Position numbers and translations under genes: made by a program. Positions 34,857 through 42,855 of a stretch of DNA of 64,000 bases are shown here, in pieces (position 1 is the stretch's first letter; each line of letters starts with the position of its first letter). The DNA lies in NCBI RefSeq assembly GCF_025630775.1, contig NZ_JAOSZE010000043.1, positions 1 to 64,000 of the forward strand, read 5' to 3'. Under the pieces are notes generated by a model, which was not told the DNA's origin, did no database searches, and worked only from the letters and a program-made list of their open reading frames with translations. This DNA is from Actinoplanes sp. KI2. Its GTDB lineage: Bacteria > Actinomycetota > Actinomycetes > Mycobacteriales > Micromonosporaceae.

Positions 34857-34875
34857 TTCTCACTCTCCGAAAGTA
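34857..34875 (-). promoter_or_regulatory. Second copy of the shared 19-bp element
   Basis: On the minus strand reads TACTTTCGGAGAGTGAGAA, identical over 19 bp to 30949-30967 and oriented the same way relative to the amidohydrolase gene (102 bp downstream). It also lies 44 bp ahead of the CMD gene on the other strand. Confidence 0.75.
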
Positions 34876-34918
34876 ACTTCCGCCGCATGACCGAGTCACG
34901 AAGATCCGGCACGCCCGG

Positions 34919-35506
34919 ATGAGCCCGCGCGACCCGGCCGGCGAACAGCGGGTCGGGAAACCCCGGCTGCCCCGCATGCGGCCGTCGTCGTTGTCGGACG
35001 ACCAGCGCGCCCTGTACGAGGCGATCGCCGGCGGCCCGCGCGCGTCCGGGCCGTTCCCCCTCGTCGGCGAGGACGGCGCGCTGGAGGGGCCGTTCAACGC
35101 GATGTTGCTGCAGCCCGCGCTGGGTGCGGCGCTGCAGGGCCTCGGCGCCGCGGTTCGCTACCGTACGGGGTTGACCGCCCGGGCCCGGGAGATCGCCGTC
35201 CTGACCGTGGCCCGGGTCTGGGACAGCGCCTTCGAACGGCACGCGCACGAGGCCGTCGGCCGGGCCGCCGGCATGTCGGACGCCGAGCTGGCCGCCCTCC
35301 GCGAGGGCGACCCGAGCGCTTTCCCCGACCCGTACGAACGAATGGTCCTTTCGATCGCCACCGCCCTCGCGTCCCGCTCCGACCTCACCGATCACGAATA
35401 CGCGGAAGCGGTCGGCGTGCTCGGCCGCCCGATCGTGTTCGAGCTGACCACACTGGTCGGCTACTACGCCACGCTCGCCCTGCAGCTGCGGGTCTTCCGA
35501 GTCTAG
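34919..35506 (+). CDS. Carboxymuconolactone decarboxylase family protein
   Basis: 195 aa. CMD/AhpD-like helical fold: ARAREIAVLTVARVWDSAFE, RHAHEAVGRAAGMSDAEL, ELTTLVGYYATLAL. The AhpD CxxC redox pair is absent, arguing for the decarboxylase-like or a substrate-binding branch. It lies beside the FAH/amidohydrolase cluster and shares the 19-mer region, so it is likely part of the same pathway. ATG 34919 or a later ATG near codon 20. Confidence 0.8.
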   Translation: MSPRDPAGEQRVGKPRLPRMRPSSLSDDQRALYEAIAGGPRASGPFPLVGEDGALEGPFNAMLLQPALGAALQGLGAAVRYRTGLTARAREIAVLTVARVWDSAFERHAHEAVGRAAGMSDAELAALREGDPSAFPDPYERMVLSIATALASRSDLTDHEYAEAVGVLGRPIVFELTTLVGYYATLALQLRVFRV

Positions 35507-35517
35507 GATCGACGCCT

Positions 35518-36117
35518 ATGAGCGTCATGGACTACGACGAGGTCTACCGCTCGAGCCGGCCGCCCTGGCAGATCGGCGGCCCGCAGCCCGCGCTCGTACC
35601 GGTGCTGGAGGATGAGGTCCGCGGCCCGCGGGTCCTCGACGCCGGCTGCGGCCAGGGCGATCTGGCGATCGAGCTGGCCCGCCGCGGTTTCGAGGTGACC
35701 GGCTTCGACATCTCCGCCGTGGCGATCGACCAGGCGCGTGCCAAGGCGGCCGCGGCCGGCGTCTCGATCACCTTCGGCGTTCAGGACGCGACCCGGCTGT
35801 CGCTGCCCGCCGCGTCCTTCAACTCGATCTTCGACTCGGGCCTGCTGCACAGCCTGCATCGGATCGGTCCCGACCAGGTCGACGCCTACCTGGCCCAACT
35901 CCCCGTCGTGGCCGCCCCGGGCGGCGCGCTTTTCATCGTCGCCGTGTCGGTGGAGGCGGGCGAGGGATGGGGCATCACCGAGGACTTCCTGCGCGAAGCC
36001 TTCGGACCGCCGTGGTGGACGGACACGACCGTCGAGCCCGTCCGAGTGACGGCGATGCCGGAGGGAGAGTCGCCGCTCTCGTTGCACGCCCACCTCTTGC
36101 GAACGGTCCGAACCTAG
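35518..36117 (+). CDS. Class I SAM-dependent methyltransferase
   Basis: 199 aa. Motif I VLDAGCGQGDLAIELARRGF, acidic residue in GFDISAVAI, FGVQDATRLSLPAASFNSIF, and GLLHSLHRI. Small-molecule or thiol/halide methyltransferase-like. It begins 11 bp after the CMD stop. Its stop overlaps the convergent gene's stop in CCTAGG. Confidence 0.85.
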   Translation: MSVMDYDEVYRSSRPPWQIGGPQPALVPVLEDEVRGPRVLDAGCGQGDLAIELARRGFEVTGFDISAVAIDQARAKAAAAGVSITFGVQDATRLSLPAASFNSIFDSGLLHSLHRIGPDQVDAYLAQLPVVAAPGGALFIVAVSVEAGEGWGITEDFLREAFGPPWWTDTTVEPVRVTAMPEGESPLSLHAHLLRTVRT

Positions 36118-36758
36118 GCCATCGCAGGGGTGTGCTTGGCCCGGACGCGGATGCGGGTCGGGCCGCTCAGGACGGTGAGGTCGACGGCCAGGTGGACGGT
36201 CGCGTCGGTGGGCTGGATGGGGATGTCGAAGGTCCAGCCGGGGCCGGCCTCGACCTCGGGCGGCCCCGCGGCCGCGCCGGACCAGTCGCCGGCCGGTTCG
36301 TAGTAGCCGCGCCAGGCGGTTTCCCGCCAGTCGACGGTGCTCAGATCGAGCCTGATCGGGTCGGTGCCGCGGTGGGACAGCCTCGCGATGGTGGGCTCGG
36401 GGTGGGACACCGCGACGGCGGCGTGCGGGAAGTCGGTGAGGCGGCTCAGCAGGTGGCGGGCGGCGGTGGCCAGCGGCGACGACACGCCGGCGATCGCGGT
36501 CGGCTCCGCGCCGGGCAGTTCGAGCGTCTCCTGGCCGGAGACGGGCGGCGGGGGAGCGGACGGTGGCGCCGGCCGATCCGAGTCGATCAGCGCCCGGAGC
36601 TCGGCCAGTTCACCGGACGGGAGCACACCGGCGAACCAGCCCACGCCGCCCTCGCTCACGCTGCGCCAGCCCGAGATGGCGCCGTCCTCGGACACCTCGA
36701 CGCTTTCCGCGACGGCCGGTGTCTGGCTGCCGTCCGTGACCACCAGTCGCAGGATCAT
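36114..36758 (-). CDS. Hypothetical protein downstream of PGBD zincin
   Basis: 214 aa, not recognised. Beta-rich ends (MILRLVVTDGSQTPAVAESV, ATVHLAVDLTVLSGPTRIRV) around a Pro-rich middle (APPSAPPPPVSG). No signal or membrane segment. It overlaps the upstream PGBD-protease gene by 4 nt and is probably made together with it, as inhibitor, chaperone or partner (inference). Confidence 0.6.
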   Translation of the reverse strand: MILRLVVTDGSQTPAVAESVEVSEDGAISGWRSVSEGGVGWFAGVLPSGELAELRALIDSDRPAPPSAPPPPVSGQETLELPGAEPTAIAGVSSPLATAARHLLSRLTDFPHAAVAVSHPEPTIARLSHRGTDPIRLDLSTVDWRETAWRGYYEPAGDWSGAAAGPPEVEAGPGWTFDIPIQPTDATVHLAVDLTVLSGPTRIRVRAKHTPAMA

Positions 36759-38695
36759 CGACGCTTCGCCTCCCAGGTGCCGCCGAGTGCCTGGCCGAGG
36801 ATAGCCATGAACTCGGCCACGTGGCGCGGTTGCGCGCCGTGGTCGTGCGGGTCGAACTCACGGCCGGGATCGCCCAACAGCGAGGCGCTCGAATAGCTGA
36901 ACACCTGGATGGTGGCGTAGCGGTCGTTGTCGTCGGGCAGCGCGGCGTTGAGGTCGAAGATCAGATCGCCGGTCAGCGCCACGGCCGGCTGGGCCGGGAC
37001 CGGCGGCGGGCCGGGTGCGGCGGCGACCGCGGGCACCGTCGTGGTCGCCAGCTTCGCGTACGCGGCCACGACCTGCTGGGCGAAGGCGCCCTCCCGCACG
37101 CCCGCCCCGGTGCTGGCGGCCCGGGCGTTGGCCGAGTTGCGGGCGACCATCGCGTTCTGCAGGTTGGTGGCGATCGTCGCGGGCGGGATGCCGGGGCCGG
37201 TCGCGTCGCCCACCGGCGGTTCGTGACCGGTCGCCCGCACGTAGTCGCCGGGGTGCAGTTGGTACTCGTCCTGCAGGCCGATCAGGTGGCCGAACTCGTG
37301 CGGGACGGTCGAGGACGCGTTCGGGTCGGCGGCATACCACGTGCCGGCGTTGGCCCGGCCGGTGCCGGCCACCACATTGACCGTGCTGGCGTCGCCGCCG
37401 GCGCCGCGGACCATGCGGAAGTCGACCGGCATCTGTTTGCCCGAGGCCGGCTCGACGCCCATGTACTGGTTCCACGCCGTCTGGACGTGCGAGAACCAGG
37501 CGGCGGGGGCGGGCAGACCGGTGAAGTTGACCTTCACCGTGACCAGCATGCGCTTCGCCTGAATCTCCCAGGAGTACCGGGACGCGCTCGCGCCGGTCAT
37601 GCCGTAGGTGGCGCCGCCGACCACCTCCGTCCACTGCCGCTCGACCGCGCCCACGGTCGAGCCGGGCGCGACCGCGTCGAGCGCGTCCCAGGTCGCCTTG
37701 TCCGCGGTGCCGGTGACCGGCACCTTTCCGGTCTGGAACGCCTGCAGCGCGGCGGTCGTCTTCGGTCCGAAAACGCCGTCGACGACCAGCGGCGGCGCGG
37801 CGCCCGCCTTGTTCAGCTTCTGCTGCAGCTCCTGGACCGCCGGGCCCTGGGTCAGCCCGCCGACGCCGGTGACCGGATGCAGCGAGGTGCCGGCCACCTG
37901 CGTGCCCAGCGAGTTCGCGGTGTCGCTCGGGGTGTCCTGCTCGACGTTGCGGGCGACCGCCCCCTCCGGCGCGACGAACCCGCCCTTCACCTTCGCGTCC
38001 AGATCCGCCCACATCGCTGCGTCGACCGTACCGGTGGGAAACCTTTTCAAAGCGGCGATTTCGTACGCGATGACGGCGACCAGCATGCTCCCGTCGAAGA
38101 CCGCGTTGACGGCCAGCCGGGGACTGGCGCCGAGCGCGTTCAGCTTCTGCTGCGCGAACGCGACGTCGGCGCCGGTCGAGCCCATCGTGAGCACCGCGCG
38201 CACCGGGGGTGGCAGGGCGGCGAACGCCGCGTCCAGCCGGGCCTGGGTGACCGGGTCGAGCACGCCGGTCACCGGCGTGATGCCCGCGGTGGTCTGGAAG
38301 GTCCGCACCGCCGCCTCGGTGAGCGGCCCGAACCGGCCGTCCTCGGTGAGCGGCAGCGCCGAGGCCTGCACCCGGCTGAGCTTGACCTGCGCGTCCCGCA
38401 CCGCCTCGCCGTGCGCGCCGAACCGGACGCCCGCCGCGGCGGGAGCGCCCACCGGCGGGGCGGGCGGCGCGCCGGCCCCGTCGCCCTGCTCGGCGAGGCG
38501 GGCGATCTGTGCGTTGCCGGCGAACGGGGACAGCTCGGCGAGGGCCGGCGCGGCCGGCGTGCCCGAGAGCATCCGGGCGATCGCGGCGTTGCCCGCTCCG
38601 GGCAGCACGTCCGGACCGGGCCGGCGGGTGGTGATCGGATCTGGCGGTTTTCGCTCGGGCGGGAGGCGATCCAGCGCTTCCGAGGCGTCTGTCAT
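36755..38695 (-). CDS. Three-PGBD protein with zincin protease motif
   Basis: 646 aa from ATG 38695 (GGAGGCG upstream). N-terminus: two short motifs GAGNAAIARML and AGNAQIARLAE (about residues 33-67) of the type found in eCIS/phage-tail-associated and polymorphic-toxin proteins; then three peptidoglycan-binding-like repeats (about 90-155, 165-235, 275-345), each with a DGxFG/GxxT motif variant; then a domain with HEFGHLIGLQDEY (about 495), a HExxHxxG zinc site. No classical signal peptide, so export, if any, is by another route. Confidence 0.75.
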   Translation of the reverse strand: MTDASEALDRLPPERKPPDPITTRRPGPDVLPGAGNAAIARMLSGTPAAPALAELSPFAGNAQIARLAEQGDGAGAPPAPPVGAPAAAGVRFGAHGEAVRDAQVKLSRVQASALPLTEDGRFGPLTEAAVRTFQTTAGITPVTGVLDPVTQARLDAAFAALPPPVRAVLTMGSTGADVAFAQQKLNALGASPRLAVNAVFDGSMLVAVIAYEIAALKRFPTGTVDAAMWADLDAKVKGGFVAPEGAVARNVEQDTPSDTANSLGTQVAGTSLHPVTGVGGLTQGPAVQELQQKLNKAGAAPPLVVDGVFGPKTTAALQAFQTGKVPVTGTADKATWDALDAVAPGSTVGAVERQWTEVVGGATYGMTGASASRYSWEIQAKRMLVTVKVNFTGLPAPAAWFSHVQTAWNQYMGVEPASGKQMPVDFRMVRGAGGDASTVNVVAGTGRANAGTWYAADPNASSTVPHEFGHLIGLQDEYQLHPGDYVRATGHEPPVGDATGPGIPPATIATNLQNAMVARNSANARAASTGAGVREGAFAQQVVAAYAKLATTTVPAVAAAPGPPPVPAQPAVALTGDLIFDLNAALPDDNDRYATIQVFSYSSASLLGDPGREFDPHDHGAQPRHVAEFMAILGQALGGTWEAKRR

Positions 38696-38958
38696 GGCAC
38701 GCCTCCGATCATTTCTGCTCGACGGCCGACAAGGAGAGGGTCGACCGCCGCGCGGCATCTGCCAAGGGCAGTCGGGGCGTCCTTTCGAGCATTCATCCGC
38801 GGGAGAACGTGTCCGGCGTCACGGACGCGCCGCTCTGTCCGTGCGGTCCTGGTTTGTGACGTTCATTGCTAATGGATCAGCGGCTCAGTTTGCGCCGTGG
38901 CCGGTCGAACCCACGGGGGACGAATTTCTATCCTCCGTCCGTTCGGGAAAGGCGCTTG

Positions 38959-40458
38959 ATGACTAGCACCACCACGGAACTACGCCGCCCGGCACCGCCC
39001 CCGGCCGACCCCGCCGCCGGGCACACAGGCCGCTGGTGGGCACTGGTCGTGCTGGCGATGGCCCAGCTCATGGTGGTGCTGGACGCCACGATCGTGAACA
39101 TCGCGCTGCCCACCGCGCAGCGTGACCTGGGCTTCGACGACGCCTCCCGGCAATGGGTGGTCACCGGCTACGCGCTCGCGTTCGGCAGTCTGCTGCTGCT
39201 CGGCGGGCGGCTGTCGGACTTCTTCGGCCGTAAGCGGATGTTCCTGATCGGCCTGATCGGTTTCGCGCTCGCGTCCGCGCTCGGCGGCGCCGCGAACGGT
39301 CTGGAGATGCTCATCGTCGCTCGTGCCCTGCAGGGCGCGTTCGGCGCGGCCCTCGCCCCGGCCGCCCTGTCGCTGCTGTCCACCACGTTCACCGAGCCGG
39401 CCGACCGGGGCAAGGCGTTCGGCATCTTCGGCGCGATCTCGGGCGCCGGCGGCGCGGTCGGCCTGCTGCTGGGCGGTGTCCTGACCGAGTACGCGTCGTG
39501 GCGCTGGTGCCTCTACGTGAACCTGGCCATCGCCGCGATCGCGGTGGCGGGAGCGCTCACGAAGCTCCAGGACGAGCCGGTCACCAGCCGCAACAAGCTC
39601 GACATCCCCGGCGTGATCACCGCCGTCGGCGGCCTGGTCGGGCTGGTCTTCGGTCTCGGCAAGGTGGAGACCGACGGCTGGAGCGCCGCGATCACGCTGA
39701 TCCCGATCATCGTGGGCGTCGCCCTGCTGATCGCTTTCGTCGTGATCGAGACCCGGGTGGAGCACCCGCTGCTGCCGCTGCGCGTCGTTCTCGACCGCAA
39801 CCGCGGCGGCTCATACGCCTCGATCGGCATCGCCGGCGCCGGCATGTTCGGCATCTTCCTGTTCCTCACCTACTTCCTGACCGTGTTCCTCAAGTTCTCG
39901 CCGATCCAGACCGGTCTCGCCTTCCTGCCGATGCTCGGCGCGATCATGCTCTCGGCGACCACGGCCGGCTCGATCCTCACCCCGAAGATCGGCCCGCGCC
40001 CGCTCGTCCCGGTCGGCGCGCTGATCGCGGCCGGCGGCATGGCCTTCCTGACCCGGCTCGACCTGACCTCGACGTACGCGGCGAACGTCCTGCCCGGCCT
40101 GCTGATCATCGGCTTCGGGCTGGGCCTGGTCTTCGCCCCCACGCAGAACGCCGCCACCAGCGGCGTCGAGCACCGTGACGCGGGCGTCGCCTCGGCAATG
40201 ATCAACACGGTCCAGCAGATCGGCGGCTCGATCGGCACCGCGCTGCTCAGCTCGTTCGCGACCAGCGCGGCGACGCACTACGCGAGCAGCCACAAGCCGT
40301 CCGCCCTGCTCGCGGCGCAGGCTCAGCTGGCCAGCTACCACACGGTGTTCTGGTGGTCGGCCGGCTTCTTCGTGCTGGCGGCGATCGTCGCCACGCTGCT
40401 GTTCCGCACCGGACCGCTGGACGTGGACCCGGACGCCCCGCCGGCCATGGCCCACTGA
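38959..40458 (+). CDS. DHA2-family MFS efflux pump (14 TM)
   Basis: 499 aa. EmrB/QacA-type: motif D1 VVLDATIVNIALPTAQRDLG, motif A GGRLSDFFGRKRMFLIG, motif C GFGLGLVFAPTQNA region and SAMINTVQQIGGSIGTALL. Proton-driven multidrug or natural-product exporter. ATG 38959; the 263 bp upstream hold no gene and only a small CATTGCTAATG palindrome near 38866. No local regulator. Confidence 0.9.
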   Translation: MTSTTTELRRPAPPPADPAAGHTGRWWALVVLAMAQLMVVLDATIVNIALPTAQRDLGFDDASRQWVVTGYALAFGSLLLLGGRLSDFFGRKRMFLIGLIGFALASALGGAANGLEMLIVARALQGAFGAALAPAALSLLSTTFTEPADRGKAFGIFGAISGAGGAVGLLLGGVLTEYASWRWCLYVNLAIAAIAVAGALTKLQDEPVTSRNKLDIPGVITAVGGLVGLVFGLGKVETDGWSAAITLIPIIVGVALLIAFVVIETRVEHPLLPLRVVLDRNRGGSYASIGIAGAGMFGIFLFLTYFLTVFLKFSPIQTGLAFLPMLGAIMLSATTAGSILTPKIGPRPLVPVGALIAAGGMAFLTRLDLTSTYAANVLPGLLIIGFGLGLVFAPTQNAATSGVEHRDAGVASAMINTVQQIGGSIGTALLSSFATSAATHYASSHKPSALLAAQAQLASYHTVFWWSAGFFVLAAIVATLLFRTGPLDVDPDAPPAMAH

Positions 40459-40481
40459 TCCGACACACCACCCATCGCCCC

Positions 40482-40720
40482 GGTCGCGCTCACCGCGCGG
40501 CCGGGGCGATCGGCGTTCGGGCCGTGTGCGCTCACGGCGCGGGCGGGGTGGTGGGGGCTTGGGCCGTGCGCGCTCACAGCGCGGGCGGGGTGGTGAGGGC
40601 TTGGGCCGTGCGCGCTCACGGCCCGGGGCGCTGTGGTGGGGGTTCGGGACGTGCGCGCTCACGGCCCGGGCGGTGTCGGGTTGGGACGTGTGCGCTCGCG
40701 GCTGCGGTGCGGCGCTATCG
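40482..40720. repeat. 42-bp tandem array filling a convergent junction
   Basis: Six units keyed on GTGCGCGCTCAC or variants at 40482, 40524, 40566, 40608, 40651 and 40688 (period 42, 42, 42, 43, 37). It spans almost the whole gap between the MFS stop (40458) and the DUF5995 stop (40715). Open in several frames, but no start or gene is convincing. Confidence 0.93.
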
Positions 40721-41653
40721 GCGGCCGTGCGGCACGTGGCGGCCCGTCCGTGGGTGGAAGACCCGGCGCAGCAGATGCCAGGTGCCGGTCACGCCCCAGC
40801 CGGTCGTGGTGATCAGGCGGTCGCCGACGATGGCGAACTCGGCGACCAGCGACGCCGCCCGATCCATTGCCCGCCGGGCCTGCTCGAAGTCTTCCGGGTC
40901 GTCGCGCAGCGCCCACAGCCGGCGGGCCTGGTCCCAGGCGTGCGCGCGGGTCACGGTGACCAGCATGCGCTGACTCCAGTCGTCGAGCGGGCCGACGAAC
41001 TCGTCGATCTCCAGCTGCCACCGGGTGGAGAAGCCGCGCCGCAGCGGCGGGATCTCCTCGTAGAAGATCTGGTTGACCAGCAGGTAGTCCGGGTGGATCA
41101 GATCGTCGGTGGGTGCGCCCAGGTCGGCCCAGGTGCCGATCAGCGCGAGCGACAGGTCGTGGTTGATGTGCGCGTTGACGCCGAGCATGGCCGCGGTCAG
41201 CTTGCTCATCTTGAGGTCCTTGCCGCGCTTGAACAGCACCTCCCACACGTCGGGGGTGTCCTCGTCGTCCTGGTTCCACAGCTCGAGCGCGTCGAAGTAG
41301 CGCTTGGCGAACTGGACGTCGAGCAACTCGAGGAAGTTGGGCTGGTTGACGCCGTCGCCGCGCAGGGCGCCGTCCACCCGGCGGGTGATCCGGTTGTAGA
41401 GCGAGTTGAACGCGGCCACCCGGTTGGCGGCCGGGCTCGGCGGCAGATCGTCCAGGATCGCTTGGATGGTGTCCAGCTTCTTGATGACGTCGGTGATGCC
41501 GGCCGGCTGGGTGGCCAGCACCTCGGCCATCCGGTCCCGGCACGGATCCCACCCGCGGCCCGCCGGGATCGCGAGCGCGGACAGCTCGAGGCGCTTGTCC
41601 TTGAGCGTCTCGGCGCTGCCGCGAACGCTCTCCCGGTCGAACGTTGTCGTCAT
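40715..41653 (-). CDS. DUF5995-family protein
   Basis: 312 aa from ATG 41653. All-helical cytoplasmic protein with the family hallmark NAHINHDLSLALI near residue 155, RVAAFNSLYNRITRRVDGAL and YLLVNQIFYEEIPP. Related loosely to metal-dependent hydrolase-like or heme-oxygenase-like helical folds; function unknown. The 5' leader carries a 10-bp inverted repeat. Confidence 0.75.
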   Translation of the reverse strand: MTTTFDRESVRGSAETLKDKRLELSALAIPAGRGWDPCRDRMAEVLATQPAGITDVIKKLDTIQAILDDLPPSPAANRVAAFNSLYNRITRRVDGALRGDGVNQPNFLELLDVQFAKRYFDALELWNQDDEDTPDVWEVLFKRGKDLKMSKLTAAMLGVNAHINHDLSLALIGTWADLGAPTDDLIHPDYLLVNQIFYEEIPPLRRGFSTRWQLEIDEFVGPLDDWSQRMLVTVTRAHAWDQARRLWALRDDPEDFEQARRAMDRAASLVAEFAIVGDRLITTTGWGVTGTWHLLRRVFHPRTGRHVPHGRR

Positions 41654-41658
41654 GCCAA

Positions 41659-41696
41659 CAGGGTGCTGACCTCGGGCCGATACCGCCAGCACCCTG
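41659..41696. promoter_or_regulatory. Inverted repeat ahead of DUF5995 gene
   Basis: CAGGGTGCTG (41659-41668) and CAGCACCCTG (41687-41696), perfect 10-bp arms with an 18-nt spacer, beginning 6 bp upstream of the start codon. It could be an operator or, in the mRNA, a leader hairpin near the ribosome site. Confidence 0.6.
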
Positions 41697-42021
41697 TCGG
41701 CTACACGTCGCGCGCGATCGGCCACTGTGGTGCGTCGCATCGACGGGAAAATCGGCTGACGACCGCACCGGCGACCGATACGGTGGCCGGATGTCGGTGA
41801 CCTACCTGGTTCTCGCGCCCTCGCGGGGACCGCTGCACTCGTTCCGCACGCGCGCCCGGGGCCTGGCCCTGGCGATCGCCGCGTAGCCGAACCGTTCCTC
41901 GCCGGGGCCCACGAGTCCATTCCGGATCGGACGGGCCTTTCCGCACCTGTCGCGTCGCACCATCGGACCGACGGGTTCGTGCCGGGCTCGCCCGTGTCTC
42001 TCAGACGGGACCCACGGCCTC
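41697..42021. other. Gene-free stretch upstream of Erm-like gene
   Basis: 325 bp without a convincing gene. A 31-codon ORF (41791-41886) has no support. No attenuator-like stem pair with a leader peptide, as in inducible erm genes, was recognised, though a short one could be missed. Confidence 0.5.
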
Positions 42022-42798
42022 ATGGCAACACCGACCCGGCGCGAGCATGCCCGCGCCCGGCGCACTCTGGGACAGAACTTTCTCGCCGACCCCGCGCAGG
42101 CCCGCCGCCTGGCGGCGCTCGCCGTGCCGGGGCCCGGCACGCTCGTCTACGAGGTGGGGGCCGGCCGGGGCCACCTCACCCGGCCGTTACTGGCGATGTG
42201 TGAGCGGCTGGTCGCGTACGAGATCGATGTGAGCATGACCCGGCACCTGCCGGACGATCCGCGGCTGAGCGTGCGGACGGAGGATTTTCTGGCGGCGCAG
42301 CCGCCCGGCGAGAGCTTCGTCGTGGCCGGCAACATTCCGTACGCGTTGACCGCGGCGGTCGTGCGCTGGTGCCTGGCCGCGCCGACGCTGCGCCGGGCGA
42401 CGCTGCTCACCCAGCTCGAATACGCTCGGAAACGATCGGGCGACTACGGCCGGTGGAGCCGGATGACCGTGCTGACCTGGCCGGAGTTCTCCTGGCGGCT
42501 GGCCGGGCGGGTGCCGCGCACGGCGTTTCGCCCGGCGCCCCGCGTCGATGGCGGCATTCTGCAGGTCGAGCGGCGGCCGGTGCCGCTGGTGCGACCCGAG
42601 CTGATGCCCGCGTGGCACCGGCTGGTCGCGGACGGTTTCAGCGGTGCGGGTGGGTCGCTGCACGCCACCCTCGTGCGCCGCTACGGCCGGCGGGCCTACG
42701 GCGTGACGAGGGCGGCGCGACTGGACCCCGACGCGCCGGTCGGCGAGGTGTGGCCGGAGCAGTGGCTCACCCTGTTCCGGCTGCTGGGGCCACGATGA
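42022..42798 (+). CDS. Erm-like 23S rRNA adenine N6-methyltransferase
   Basis: 258 aa. RrmA/Erm fold: LGQNFLADPAQARRLAAL at the N-terminus, SAM motif VYEVGAGRGHLTRPLL, TEDFLAAQPP, and catalytic GNIPYALTAAVVRW (NIPY of Erm; KsgA has NLPY). Erm enzymes methylate A2058 of 23S rRNA and confer macrolide-lincosamide-streptogramin B resistance; actinomycetes carry intrinsic versions. Length and RRPVPLVRPE C-region fit actinobacterial Erm. The gene end lies in copy 1 of a tandem duplication. Confidence 0.85.
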   Translation: MATPTRREHARARRTLGQNFLADPAQARRLAALAVPGPGTLVYEVGAGRGHLTRPLLAMCERLVAYEIDVSMTRHLPDDPRLSVRTEDFLAAQPPGESFVVAGNIPYALTAAVVRWCLAAPTLRRATLLTQLEYARKRSGDYGRWSRMTVLTWPEFSWRLAGRVPRTAFRPAPRVDGGILQVERRPVPLVRPELMPAWHRLVADGFSGAGGSLHATLVRRYGRRAYGVTRAARLDPDAPVGEVWPEQWLTLFRLLGPR

Positions 42799-42855
42799 GC
42801 GGGCCGAGGCCGGAGCGGTGGCTCACCCTGTTCCGGCTGCTGGGGCCACGATGAG
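42752..42855. repeat. 56-bp tandem duplication at a convergent junction
   Basis: Copy 1 core 42752-42799 and copy 2 core 42808-42855 match at 47 of 48 positions; a partial third unit (GAGGCCGGAGA) follows at 42862. Each copy includes the plus-strand TGA of the Erm-like gene and the minus-strand TGA of the convergent gene; the Erm gene uses copy 1 and the minus gene uses copy 2. Confidence 0.95.

Noticed and set aside
39811..40662. Minus-strand frame with RERARPKP repeats over the 42-bp array
   Set aside because: Repeat-driven open frame running antisense into the MFS gene; no start signal or domain.
40482..40720. Possible CRISPR array
   Set aside because: Units are contiguous without unique spacers and no cas genes are nearby.
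41791..41886. 31-codon ORF upstream of the Erm-like gene as a possible leader peptide
   Set aside because: No ribosome site, no downstream stem alternatives seen, and 135 bp from the erm start.
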